64,000 bases of DNA from Toxotes chatareus (Eukaryota; Chordata; Actinopteri; Toxotidae): the NCBI GenBank assembly GCA_016801885.1, contig CM028883.1, positions 27,137,143 through 27,201,142 on the forward strand, read 5' to 3'. The notes under the pieces are model-generated. The model searched no databases. It saw nothing but the letters and a program-made list of their open reading frames with translations, and was not told the DNA's origin. Positions 22,501 through 33,720 of the stretch are shown in pieces. The position numbers were made by a program, and so were the translations under genes. How positions within the stretch are numbered: the stretch's first letter is position 1; each line of letters starts with the position of its first letter.

Positions 22501-22990
22501 CAGTTTTCCTCTTATCAAATTGCCTGCGACCGTGTCCCTGATGCGGACTCATGAAATAGGTGAGCGAGGCATTCATCTGGCAATATTAGCCCTGCCAGGC
22601 TTCTGTAGGCCTGGCCGGGACCGGCTGAGCACTAATTGGCTGTTAATAGAAAGAGCGCCATTTGGGTACACGGATCTGCCTCTCCACAGAATGTGTGCAG
22701 GGATAATATTGTTCCAGGAGCCGTGCGGAGAATAACTTGTGGTCTATTAACGCAGAGGCCCAGATGAGGAGCTGCGGCCTGAGTGCTCCATTATCTCCTG
22801 TTCTGATGAGCGGCTCCGGATGCGACAAGCCCCCGCTCCTTCTCTCCCTCCTCCTCCCCCCTCCACAATCAAGCCTCCCGAGGCCGTTTAGCTGGTTAAT
22901 GTAATTCTCTTTCAAGGGCCCGTGTTATCTCTGATCATTACGCCGGAGTCAAGTGTAAATGGTGCAGTATTAAGATCGTGTCTGTCAATA
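22500..22990. promoter_or_regulatory. Candidate enhancer-like conserved block downstream of fezf2
   Basis: About 490 bp with no repeat and no coding signal. It carries homeodomain-type sites (CTAATTGG near 22632, GTTAATGTAATT near 22893) and a SOX core ATTGTT at 22708-22713. It lies 1.1-1.6 kb beyond the fezf2 stop. Mammalian Fezf2 is known to be controlled by nearby conserved enhancers, including one bound by SOX factors; whether this is one of them is not shown by the sequence. Confidence 0.3.
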
Positions 22991-23934
22991 AATGGTGGAG
23001 CAAAGTGGCTGCAGAGCATACACTAGAGCCGGCCTGTGTCTATATGTGGGTTTCTGACAAAACTTCAAAATAAAACGCCCGCAAAAGTTTGAACTATGAT
23101 CCAGAAATGTGATCCTGACAAACTTATTATTATTATTATTTTTTAAAATATCCATGAAAGAGTCACGTGGAGGCTTATAACGCTGCTCTTTGGTTCTGGG
23201 GTTCAAAACATGGCAATACATCTAATAAAACCAAACAAATGAACGAATGAAGACAGAAAACAAACCGGAAAACAGCCAATAAAACAACAATTCATAAAAG
23301 TGTGGCTGTTTTTAATGTTGTGTTGATTTGTTGTCACCGTGTATTTAAGCTTTCTAATAGGTTTCCCCTCATGCCTGAGCTCTTATTTTATTTTGAAAAT
23401 GTATTTAGAAAAAATGTCCACGTTTTGCACCAGTCAGCTAAAACCCACACCCACAAAATAAAAGTTTCTAAACTTAGTCAATACAACTTTCATCATATTA
23501 TTCAGTTTTATTTTCAAATGCCTTTCAAAAAAATGGAAACAACATGGCTCAAACATTCAGTTTTCATTATAAGTTATAACTTATTAATTCACATTAACAT
23601 TTTTTTGTGAAATACACAACATGGCGATGCGTTCCCCCAGACAATTCACATTTTAAATAACTTTTTTTTTTTTTTTTTTAATTTCCATAACCTATTATTT
23701 ACAGTTCCATCCATCAGGGAGACAGATGGTTTCTCTCCCTGTTAGATGCTTGTAACTGGCAAAGCAGGAAGAAATGCTATCTGGACAAAAAAAACAAAAA
23801 CAAAAAACAAAACTATAATACTCCTACAGTATGGGACCAGTGTTAAGTGTAAGGTGTTGTATCTTCATCCCTGGTCTTTAGTCCCTACAGTGTCGCTGCT
23901 GGTACACTCAGGGAGCAGGATCCTTAAAACTTCC

Positions 23935-23948
23935 TTTATTTATTTATT
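23935..23948 (-). terminator. fezf2: Candidate fezf2 polyadenylation signals
   Basis: On the minus strand, overlapping AATAAA copies lie about 170-185 nt after the fezf2 stop. Further AATAAA copies occur downstream (for example near 23505), so the 3' UTR may be longer. Confidence 0.4.
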
Positions 23949-24118
23949 TTCTTGTTAAGGGCTCGTGTCCGATTTCATCGGACCACCCCCAACGTGCTCT
24001 CTGGAAAACAGTTCAACGTGGCCACAAACGCAAGGACGCCCAGCCAGTCTTTCTGAGGCCTCGCAGTCCGAATTGGATTGTTCAAATGCTGGGGCGCGGG
24101 AGGAATCAGCAGCGCGGC

Positions 24119-24369
24119 TCAGCTCTGCAGTTGTCTGGAGGCCTCTGTGGCCGCAGAGAAGCCGTTGTCGTGCAGCTTCCTGATGTGTTTCTTCAGGTCA
24201 AAGTTGCGGCAGAAGCCCTTGCCGCAGGTGGCGCAGGTGAAGGGCTTCTTGTCGTTGTGCGTGTGCATGTGGAAGGTCAGGTTGTAGATCTGGTGGAAGG
24301 CCTTGTTGCAGATGGAGCACTTGTACTGCTTCTCGCCGCTGTGCGTCAGCTTGTGGTTCTTGTAGTTTC
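24119..24369 (-). CDS. fezf2: fezf2 coding exon 4 with stop
   Basis: 251 nt after acceptor TATTCTCCAG. It completes finger 4 (NYKNHKLTH), encodes fingers 5 and 6, and ends with a 16-residue tail finishing RQLQS and TGA at 24121-24119. Confidence 0.96.
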
Positions 24370-27300
24370 CTGGAGAATAAGTAAATAAATATAAAATAAA
24401 CAAATGAAATATATAATATATTTCTTTTTATAGTCACGTCTTCACATTTATTCTAACTAGCTGTTCAAAACTGAAAAGCATTCAATGGGCAAAAAAGGTG
24501 AAATTATAACCAGCTTTTTTTACAACTGCTCCTAAAAAACTCCAACTGAACTGAATGGAACATAAACTTCCATGCACAGGAGTGTGAATAACATCCCATC
24601 AACTCACACTTCCTGTGACTGTAAACTATGTCCACAACATGGACATTTTCCTGTGTGACATCAGCTTGAAACTAAGACTTTAGCTGCCTTAAGTTTCTTT
24701 ACCCTGGAATCAAAATTGGATGACAGGTCTTTGTGTGAATGAATAAAAATGTGAACTGAGTTCTGAGCTGAGCAGCAGCACAAAGACAAGAAACAAAGTA
24801 CCATCTCTCAGAAGTGATCTGCAGTCTGATTCTGGATTATTTAAACTCAGTTGCACCTGTTTGTGTTGCAATTTTGTGACTTTTTAAAATCCAAAGTATG
24901 TTGTCAAAATAAAAGACAATGATGCAGCTTCCTACAAATGAAGCTGCAGAAAATTTGAATGAAACAAAAGACTTTTCCACAGATGAAATAGACTGAAAAG
25001 CTGGAACCTTTTATTTTCCCTTTTTTTTTTTTTTTTTTTTATGGAGAGTTGAAGCAGAGCAGGAGGAGAAAGTGAGACACTGTCTGCCGTCTGCTGGGAA
25101 CCTTCTAGGAAAGTGAGGATGAAAGAGGCCTTCTTTTTTTTCTCTTTTCTTTTCCTCCCACCAAGGTCAGCAGTTCACTGTGAAGTTAGAGCCTCCTCTG
25201 TCCCTCTGCCTCTGCCTAGACTTCATTAATCAGGGTTTTGTGTGCTGAAGTCAAGAAGTTGTCAAACTTTGTCAAAATCAAGCGCAGCGACAACTCAACA
25301 ACAACAACAACCAAAAGAAAAAAAAAAAAAGAAGCCCCGATTCCCCCAACTTGGCTGGGGTCTAGCAGCTGACCCAGAGCAAATGCTGCCGTCTTGAAGG
25401 GAGAATTAGTCCGTGTAAAGTGACATGTCCTATTTCCACTGATCGCCTCGCGCTCGTCGGTGGGGCCTGCAATTATTTCCTCTTTCATTACTCTCATCCA
25501 TAACTAAGAGCAGCAGCAGCAGCAACATATGGTGATGCTTTCACCCCTGCCAGTATTTCTTTCAAAGCCACTCTGGAGATTCCTTCACAATAAAACACAC
25601 AGACATTTTCCTGCAGTTTCTTTAAACCCATGCATGGCTGCGCCACCACAGGAAATATAAGTGCAGCGCATAAGCAGCTGTCATTGTCCAGAAAAAAAAA
25701 AAGAAGAAATCCTCATGATGAATTAAATACCTCATAATAACCTGTTTTTCTTTTCCTCTGCACCTGGAGTCAAACTATGCAGAAATAAAAAGCAACATCC
25801 AGCAGCTGGTTTACAGTAATATACTGCTATAACATTAGGAGGCAATAAATAATAAGAATAGGAATAAAAACACCTGGGGAAATCTTATTTTATTAAAAAA
25901 AAAAAAAAAAATCAAGTGAAATGATTTATCTATTCCCAGGATTTTTTTTAAAATGGAAACTGTCATTGTCTTAAAATGAGAGGATTATTTGTGTGATTTT
26001 TGAAAAATGCTCGTTAGCATCGAAATAGATGAGATCATGAAACAAGTTTTCTCTTTTTGAGGAAACACTACAGAGCGCAACAAAAGACAAAATTAAACCC
26101 CCCCTTTTTTCCCCCCACACACGCGCCGAAATGTTTTGGGAATATTATATGAATTTTAAAGCCAAGGTCCAGAGTTTGGAGAGATAATTCTCATCCCGAT
26201 GTGGAGCCTTTTAGAAGATGACAGCAGACCGGAGCACTCACCTTTCTGATGGAAGCCTTTCCCGCAGAACTCGCACACGAACGGTTTGTACCCGGCGTGG
26301 ATCCGTACGTGAGTGTTGAGCGTCGAGCTCCTGTTGAACGCTTTCCCGCACTGGTTGCATTTGTGAGGCTTCTCCTTTTACAGAAAAAAAAAAAAAAAAA
26401 TACACAATCATATTAATAATAATAAAGAACGAAATAGAACGAAACCCCGCGCGGGATTTTAAAAGTCGGGTGCTGGTGAACGTGTCTCCGCGCGCCGCGC
26501 CTCACCTGCGTGTGGATGATCTTGTGTCTGCACAGCGTGCTGGCCTGTCGGAATCCTTTGCCGCATACTTTACACACGAAGGGCCGGGCCCCGGTGTGCA
26601 CCGGCATGTGTCTGGTTAGATTGTAATGCGCGTTAAAAACCTGCGGAGAATAACAATAAGTAAATAAACAAAACAAAACAAAACACCGAAGGTATTATTA
26701 AGAATAAATTATAAAGAATAATTTTGATAACGCCAGTGATTTTAGAGGCAACGTGGCTCGGAAATCTGTGCGTAAAAACATTTTATTTAGACCATCTGGA
26801 ATTTAATCTGATTGTTTACTGAATAATAATAATTATTATTATTATTATTTTGTTATTAATTTTTTGAGGGGAAATGTTTTTTTTTTTATTATTTACTCAA
26901 AAACATTAATTATAAATTTAAGATAAAATAAATATAAACGAAAAAAAAAAATAAAGTAAACACGTTACCTTTCCACACACTTCACACGTGAAGTTTTTGG
27001 GTTTGCCGTCTGCGGCGCCGCTGCCGCTCAGCTTGCTGTGAGTCTTGACTCCGTTCTTCTCGGCGCTCAGGCCGTGGTTCTCCTTCACTATCTGGTCCAG
27101 TTGCCCCGGCAGATGTTCCTTGTGCGGGTACTGAGGCGTGGGTAACTTGTCGGCCCCGACCCCTGCCAGCTTGGCGTTCTCCAGCAGCAAGAGTCTGTGG
27201 TGCGCCGACAGAGAGGCCTGCGCCTGCGGGTTGGAAACCCAGTGTCCAGCCAGCAGTTCGGACTGCTGGTACGCAGAGTCCAGGTAGTTGAGATAGTAGA

Positions 27301-27727
27301 GCGAGCCTCCGCTGGGCACGGCCACGGCCTGGTGGATGACCTGCGGTTTCACCACCCTGCTCCCCGACGTCAGCAGCGGCTGCTTCAAGCTCGGCTCCGC
27401 TTTGCCGCATATGCCGCAGTTCCCTTTGCACGGAGCGGCTGCAGAACCGCAAAAAGTCCCCCTCAAACTGGCTCTCCACAGCTCCGAGTAGTTCATCAGC
27501 GCCTTGGCTTGGAGGTCGTAACTGAAGGGCTGCAGCGGGATCATGCAGGGTACCGGGGAGCAGAGCCCCAGCAGCTTCTTCCCTTCTGCACGCTCCTCCG
27601 TGCTCCCCTTCGGCTCCGAGCTCTTGGACATGATCCGGTCTATGGAGAAGGCCAGGGTCTTGGGTGCCGCGGACGGTCCGGTCCTACCGCAGGACATCAC
27701 CGTCTCCAGCGAGGCAGAACTTGCCAT
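24119..27727 (-). CDS. fezf2: FEZ family zinc finger protein 2, complete four-exon gene
   Basis: A nuclear transcriptional repressor that specifies forebrain and deep-layer projection neuron fates in vertebrates. Four coding exons (27727-26969, 26640-26506, 26374-26242, 24369-24119) join to 425 codons plus TGA, with GT-AG introns of 328, 131 and 1872 bp. The start MASSASLETV is the FEZF2 N-terminus. The Eh1 repressor motif LAFSIDRIM is at residues 25-33, the site known to recruit Groucho/TLE. Conserved islands follow (CSPVPCMIPLQPF, YSELWRASLRG, GSLYYLNYLDSAY, LLLENAKLAGVGADK). Six C2H2 fingers with intact Cys2His2 ligands lie at about 246-268, 274-296, 302-324, 330-352, 358-380 and 386-409. 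Compared with human FEZF2, the glycine/alanine-rich stretches are shorter. FEZF1 is the paralogue; the sequence and the neighbourhood favour fezf2. Any 5' non-coding exon is not resolved. Confidence 0.97.
26242..26374 (-). CDS. fezf2: fezf2 coding exon 3
   Basis: 133 nt from GAGAAGCCTCAC to AAAG|GTGAGT. It encodes finger 3 and most of finger 4 (to HQKG). The acceptor is CTGTAAAAG after a long T-run. The exon begins and ends so that the frame continues into exon 4 through a split Gly codon. Confidence 0.94.
26506..26640 (-). CDS. fezf2: fezf2 coding exon 2
   Basis: 135 nt, 45 codons, phase 0, after TTCTCCGCAG and before CAG|GTGAGG. It encodes the rest of finger 1 (VFNAHYNLTRHMPVH) and all of finger 2. 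Confidence 0.96.
26969..27727 (-). CDS. fezf2: fezf2 coding exon 1
   Basis: 759 nt, 253 codons, from ATG (27727-27725) to GGAAAG|GTAACG. It carries the Eh1 motif and the repressor region, and ends inside finger 1 just after CEVCGK. It is GC- and CpG-rich against AT-rich flanks. Confidence 0.96.
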
Positions 27728-27907
27728 TTTGTTGTTGTTGTTGTTTTGTTTTCTTTGCAGCAGAGCAGAACTTGGTGTGAGCAACAACCGGTATAGTCCG
27801 ACCCGCTCCTCCAGCTGCCCCGCGTCTTTTCACTCTCCTGAGCTCCCAGCAGAAAAGACAGGAGGACACATCAGTTTAATAAGCACCTTGCTGTCACAGT
27901 GTCACGA

Positions 27908-27921
27908 ATTTGCATTCAAAT
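27908..27921 (-). promoter_or_regulatory. Octamer / POU-dimer-like site upstream of fezf2
   Basis: On the minus strand the site reads ATTTGAATGCAAAT. It contains a perfect octamer ATGCAAAT and differs by one missing A from the palindromic Oct element (ATTTGAAATGCAAAT). It lies about 180 bp upstream of the fezf2 ATG. Function is inferred. Confidence 0.4.
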
Positions 27922-27999
27922 GGCCACCCGCCCCCCGCCCCCCCCCCTCCACAACACCCCCTGCAACAATAGCATCCAGGGGTGATGGATTAATGCTCA

Positions 28000-30900
28000 T
28001 TAACTAGTGCACACAAAATTAACAGGACATTACAGAGCTCGTTAGGGAGAAGAAGAAGAGGGAGAAGAGAGAGAGAGAGAGAAAAGACAAAGATGCTGCA
28101 CAGCCTCAGCTCCTGGAGAATGCGAGCGCCTGAAAGTTGAGTCGGTGTCGGAGTTTACCTCTTTAATGGTCAGATGGTTCTGTGGAGAAACCAGCCGACT
28201 GCTCTCTGTCACATGTTGGCAGCGGCCGCCCACTCCTCAGCGCGGATCACTGTCTCCTGACATCAGCGGGCACCCAAACTCTTAACTGACTGACAGGGAG
28301 ACGCCCTCATCAACCCGCACGCCACGAGGAGGGACGCTCTGCGGAGGGGGGGTGCATAGAGGCATAGAGTTTATAGAGGCTACCTATGAGATGTATGAGA
28401 CATAAATATATCAATATAAATATAAAAAAAAAAAAAACACTGAAGGAAATGGGTGGATATGTGATGCTCATGATTGTGTTTGCATCATTTAACACGCACT
28501 GGAGGAGAAATCTGCTTTCACTTGGTTAATAAGACATTCATCTTTTTCTTTCTCAGTTTGGGTGCATTTTTTTTCTTTTTATGCAGCAGCAGAAAGCTGC
28601 TAATCCTCCGAGATGGGATCCCTCTTTTTTTTTTTTTTTTAACTACACCAGCTTATATACTTACTTACTGTTGGTATAAAATTCGAGGACGTCCAATTTC
28701 CACCTGTTTAAAAGCGGAGACTCCCTTCGGATCCTATTAAACGTTGTTCTTCCTTCTCTCTATTCAAAAGAAGCAATTTTCCCAAACCGATTCAAGGCTC
28801 AACTCAGGGGCAGGGAGGGGAAGAAAAAAAAAAGGAAAGAAAAAACACAAGCTCTTTCACTTTTAGCCACTAAAGCACTGCGTGAACCTGGTTTTGTGGG
28901 GGTTTTTTTCTTCCTGCAATAGAGGGACGGATTAAAGAGGGAGAGAGAGAGAGGGAGAGAGAGAAAAGACTTAGCTTGGTCAGAGGTATACAAGGACAAA
29001 TGAAAAAGAGAGGCCTTTTTTTACTCTAAAGAGGCACACAAGAAGTTTGCTGGAATCCGCCGTGTTGTGTGGGAGTTACAATGAGCAGCAGCCTCTCTTC
29101 TGTTCGCTACAAGGGCCGCGCTGAATTCATGTGTTTGCGGGCCATTTTACCTGAGGGACTCCAACAAGTTAGAGTCCGAGGAGAGAGGAGGGAGGGAGGG
29201 CCATAAAAAGGAGCAACATGAGCCATGGCTGGGTAATATGAACGGAACTGCTGTCATTATATATATATATATATATATATATATCACCAAATATGACCCA
29301 GCCTTTATTTCCTGATTTCACTGTACAGCTAAAAAATAAGCCCCTTCATGAAGGATCTGATCATTATTTTTGTCACTTTTGCAGACCAGTTATGAGCCTC
29401 CAGGAAGAACAACTTTTGGGTTGTCAGGTTGTGGAGAAAAAAATTCTTTATCCTTGTGTATCCTTACTCCATGCAGCAGGACAATTTATTTTTGCCCCCC
29501 CTTTTTCTGTTATTAATCAGGGCCGTTAGACCACTGACCTTCTGAGAAAGGTTTGCAGAATATGAGGACCAAAATACAGCCAACCTTAACAGTGAGAAAC
29601 CCATGAGCATGCATGACAAAAATAATATCTCTGTTATAAAGTAACAGAAAGGCTGCCAAAGAGATTTTTCACATTCGGGCAGCCCATCATTTGATTTCTA
29701 ACCTTTTAAACTCTCATTTCCTCTGAAATAGTCTCCTAGGTCTTTTTAAAAGTAGGATTAAAAAAAAAAACCAGTGTTGTCTTTTTACAAATCTTTATTA
29801 CACGTTCAGAACCATCACCTAATGTTTCACTGAACTTAGTACTGCTCAGCTGAATTCAGCCCCCTGCCCTTTGTTTTAAATCAGTCCATGTTATACTGTA
29901 GGTGGAGGAAGGTGATGATTTACCTCAAGCCCCACAGACTTAGTGCCATACTTAGCACAGCAGGCTACCGTCCTATAACACTAGTTTTCCTGTTAATAAT
30001 CTTAAAAACGTCTCTAGCCTGTTTTGTTTTACACCTGCATCCCAGCATGGAAGGATTACTGCCCGTTGTCTCAGTGCTACTCTTATGTAAATAGGGCAGA
30101 AATACTCTAATTTGAGTTTATTCAGGCACAATTGCCGGCTCATCCACACAATAAACATTGATCCTATTGCTGTAACTCAGGCCCATCTATTTAGCTCTAA
30201 CAGCAATTAGCTCCAGCATTGATTTGAGGAACTCGTGCTTCTTGCCTGCAGGCATGTGAGGGTCATAAATACTGGCTGGATGTGGCAAACTATTTCCCCA
30301 CAATGTTAGGATTTTTCTTTTATCCTTTTTAATCCCAAACAATTATAAAAATAATATTTTAGAGGCTGCATTTAAAGCCACTAACAGATTTTTATAAGCT
30401 TACAATTTAAATCAACAGTCCAGACCCAAAGGGTCTGAGGGAAGCGGGTTTTTTTCTCGTACACATTTTTATCCATTTTTCATTTTTTCCTTTAAATGTC
30501 TTGTCCTGTTCAGCAGATAAATTACATATATATCCATTAATATTTATGATTTTTGTATTTGTTTGGGGTTTTTTTTTTTTTATTATTTCTGTATGGATAT
30601 ACAGGCCTGTGGAGAGTGTCAGAAAAGAGTTTAATTTAAAAGTTTAATTAATGTTAAAAACCTGACATGTTAATCATGACATTTTATTCTAAATAATTAG
30701 CACTAAAGTGAGATTTTGGACACATGTCATGTTCAGCTGTTCACATGTCAAATAATTATGTCAAAAAAACTAAAAAAGCTTCACAAAAAGTTGCTTAACT
30801 AAACTAAAATCTATCCAACATGATGGATTGCACTGTGGTATGTTTGTTCTATTGTGTGATTTTTTTTTTTAGAGCACTCTAGTGCATATATGTTTCTCTT

Positions 30901-31180
30901 GGAATGTAAACACTTAATAAAATAAAATGTCTTTAAGTAAATAAAGTGGACTGAATAACAAACAGGAAGTGATTTCAGAACCTGCACTTCTTTATATGAA
31001 TAGGAATATTTATATGAACATCCCACCTCTTCCTGTTAGCACTAGGTGCTGACTTCAGTTTAGTGTCAGTGACATGATTCACTAATGATTTTGTGGAGCA
31101 CATCTTTAATACTATAGATATGCATTTTTTTTTTTTTTTTTTACAGAAGCTGCACGACAGGAGTAAAAAACCCAGGAGTG
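28000..31180. other. fezf2 upstream region, no gene seen
   Basis: This stretch holds the probable fezf2 5' UTR and promoter near its left side. It also has GA-rich tracts (28048-28085, 28936-28970), an AT microsatellite at 29258-29284 and several T-runs. No protein-coding exon was recognised. Confidence 0.4.
29258..29284. repeat. (AT)n microsatellite
   Basis: About 13 uninterrupted AT units. Confidence 0.95.
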
Positions 31181-31189
31181 AATAATAAA

Positions 31190-31462
31190 CTGGATAATGG
31201 CTGAATTCCATTTAGCTGCTTTGCTTTGAGAGTCCACTGATCAGAGGGTTGGTGGTTTGATCCCTGGTTCCTCCAGTCCATGTGTCGAAGTGTCCTTAGG
31301 AAAGATACTGAACCCCAGCTTGCCCTCTGAAGTGATGTGTGTGAATGTGTGTATGTTAGAAAAGAAAAAGTGTTGTATGAATATGTGAGCTTGTTATATA
31401 AAAAGCGCTTTGAGTGGTCGATACGATTAGAAAAGTGCTGTATAAAAGGCAGTCCTTTAACC
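31190..31462 (+). mobile_element. Teleost SINE relic
   Basis: Contains the sequence typical of an abundant fish SINE: GAGGGTTGGTGGTTTGATCC near 31235, TGTCGAAGTGTCCTTAGG near 31282, AAAAGCGCTTTGAGTGG near 31402 and a tail GTATAAAAGGCAGTCC near 31440. The first motif resembles a polymerase III B box (GGTTTGATCCC). Identification is by remembered consensus. Confidence 0.65.
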
Positions 31463-33079
31463 ATTTTACAGTCATTTTACACTAGACTGTCATGGTGTAA
31501 AGAACAGGATGGAGCCATCATTAATGATATTACTGACATCAGTGTGTTTAACTACTATGTCAAAATGTCTTCTGTGAAAAAGACCTATTTTGAGCCTTTA
31601 CAGGACACAAACATAGCTTATACGAGGCCTCCACACTCACAGCTCTGCTCACTGAGTCTGCTCTGCATGATAAGACCTCTTTACAGGACTGTGTGGCCTC
31701 CATACGGACGCTGTGACACTTTGACATGTCACAGCAGGAAAAGCACAGGTGTGATAAATAATGTAAATGATAGATGTGGTATGTCTTGGTGTCCCCAGTA
31801 CCTGCTCTGGTATTGTTCATACCACCTGAGTACCTTTTCTGAAACGTAACCTTAATTCTTTTTCTTTTTTTTTTTTTTTTAATCTTGGGGTTAGGGTTAA
31901 GGGTTAGAAAAAACAGATCATACAAAATCTGTTTTAAAGAACTGTAACTGCAACTATTGTGTTACTATTAGTGCTGATATTAGGTGTTAATTGGTTCTTG
32001 TGTGTGCTACTTTAGGTGTGATTTATTTCAGGTGTGTGGTTTTAGTAAAGAGAGTGAGGGGAGCAGTGGAACTAAGATACCAGGGCCCCAACACAGGGAG
32101 CTGCTTGCCGACAGTATTTCAAAATGGCTTAATAGAGTCCTGAAGTCATGATGTGTGTCATGTCTGGACTAGCTTCTGTTCCACGAGCATCAGGATTGGT
32201 GTTAAATTCCAAAGCTCAGGAGCAGATTTTGGGAGAAGTGAAGATCCCAGCCCCTAACCAGGCGTGTCTTATGATGCCTTACACGACCCCAACCAGTTAC
32301 CTCTACCTACTCCTGCATCTGTTTACCTTAGCTTCAGTAACTCAATGCGCTCTCTTATTTCTTTCAAAAGACTGTCTTTGGACTCATTGGAAGAAATGAA
32401 GTGTGTTCCTGAGGGTTACTGTTCATATTCTACAAATCAGCATCCAATGCAGCAGCTGCCATAATAGCCTGAAACTTTTGTGGTTTCACAGTTAGACATT
32501 TTATTTTGTGACCACGCACAAGTGCTGCAGTGCAGCTTTTAGCATCAGTGATCTGGTCAGAGCTCTGGACTATATGAAGGCAGTTTGAACTACTATACCT
32601 TTTACAGTGCATTGCATGACATGGTCACAGCAATAGGTCACAGGTGCATAAGGTAGTAGTGAGTGCAGGATGCAACTGTGGCATCAGCAGATGAAGAACA
32701 AGCTATTGTCAAAAAGATTCACTCACAGATTATGTCACAAGGTCTTGGGTTTATTGGGTGGTGGGAAGGGAACTCTACATGAAAAGAGATAGAGGGGAGT
32801 TGACCTTTTCAGAATGATATATATATTTTTTCCTTTTTATGAGCGTGTGTTTTAAAAGACATGTTTTACTGACATATTTTTATTTTTTATAATTTAAACA
32901 TGAAAACAAAACAAGACACTTTTTCTTCGAACACTTGTGAATAAATCTAAATCATTAAAAAAAACTGCAAATTTGCATTTTAGGTTATGCAGTTGAAATT
33001 GCTTCATTTGCATAAAATGCATTATCATAAAACAGTCAGAAGATGTGTTAGTGCTAATATTGATTTACTATTTGTTACT

Positions 33080-33720
33080 AATCAGCCACAATAAATACCA
33101 GAAAAGCACAGAATGGAATATAAAGTTTAAGGTGATCAGACAGGTATGAAGGGGTCTGCCCATGGAGGATTTTGTACGTCATTACAAGCACCTTAAAGTC
33201 TGATCTGATGTGGATATGGAGCCAATGAAGGGAAGCTAAAACTGGTGTAATGTGGTCACATTCTCTGGATTCAGTTAAAATTTGAGCTGATGCATTATGA
33301 ACTATTTGAAGGCTTTTAGTACCAGCATGTGACAGGCCTGAAAACAAAACGTTACAATGATCCAGTCCTGGTCAGGCGGTCTTGGTGACGTCTTTAATGT
33401 CTTGATCAAAACAGAGTGTAGGATCAAACACAAACTGAGAAATCGCACAGTTGCTGTTACTTAATTTACACAAATAAACACAAATACAAATAATTTTAAA
33501 ATGGTGATCTGCCCTTACAGGAACAAACTGTTGAGTATCATCAGCATAGCAGTGGATTTTAGTTCCATGACTGCAAATAATTCAGCAGGCAGGTGAAAAA
33601 CAAAACCCTGTGGTAAATATAATGTCAGAAAATATGGTCCTTCAGATAACTGCGACTTGAACCACTTGGTTACTGTTAAGCTTATGCTAATGTTATCTGG
33701 AGTGCCCATCACATCTAAGT
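33080..33720 (-). mobile_element. Decayed L2/CR1-type LINE, minus strand
   Basis: On the minus strand, 33570-33520 reads in one frame as a reverse transcriptase active-site block with IHCYADDTQ, and 33330-33150 reads LQIVHNASAQ, then CDHITPVLASLHWLHI, then KILHGQTPSYLSDHLK. The order and spacing fit an RT palm followed by the C-terminal region, with a deletion between them. Frame breaks disable it. Confidence 0.72.

Noticed and set aside
24078..24388. + strand frames opposite fezf2 exon 4
   Set aside because: They are shadows of the zinc-finger exon; the minus frame has perfect C2H2 spacing.
27197..27796. 199-codon open frame on the + strand opposite fezf2 exon 1
   Set aside because: It is the antisense shadow of the GC-rich fezf2 coding exon and has no family signal.
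31337..31849. 170-codon + strand frame
   Set aside because: It begins inside a SINE relic and runs into unrelated DNA; no protein family signal.
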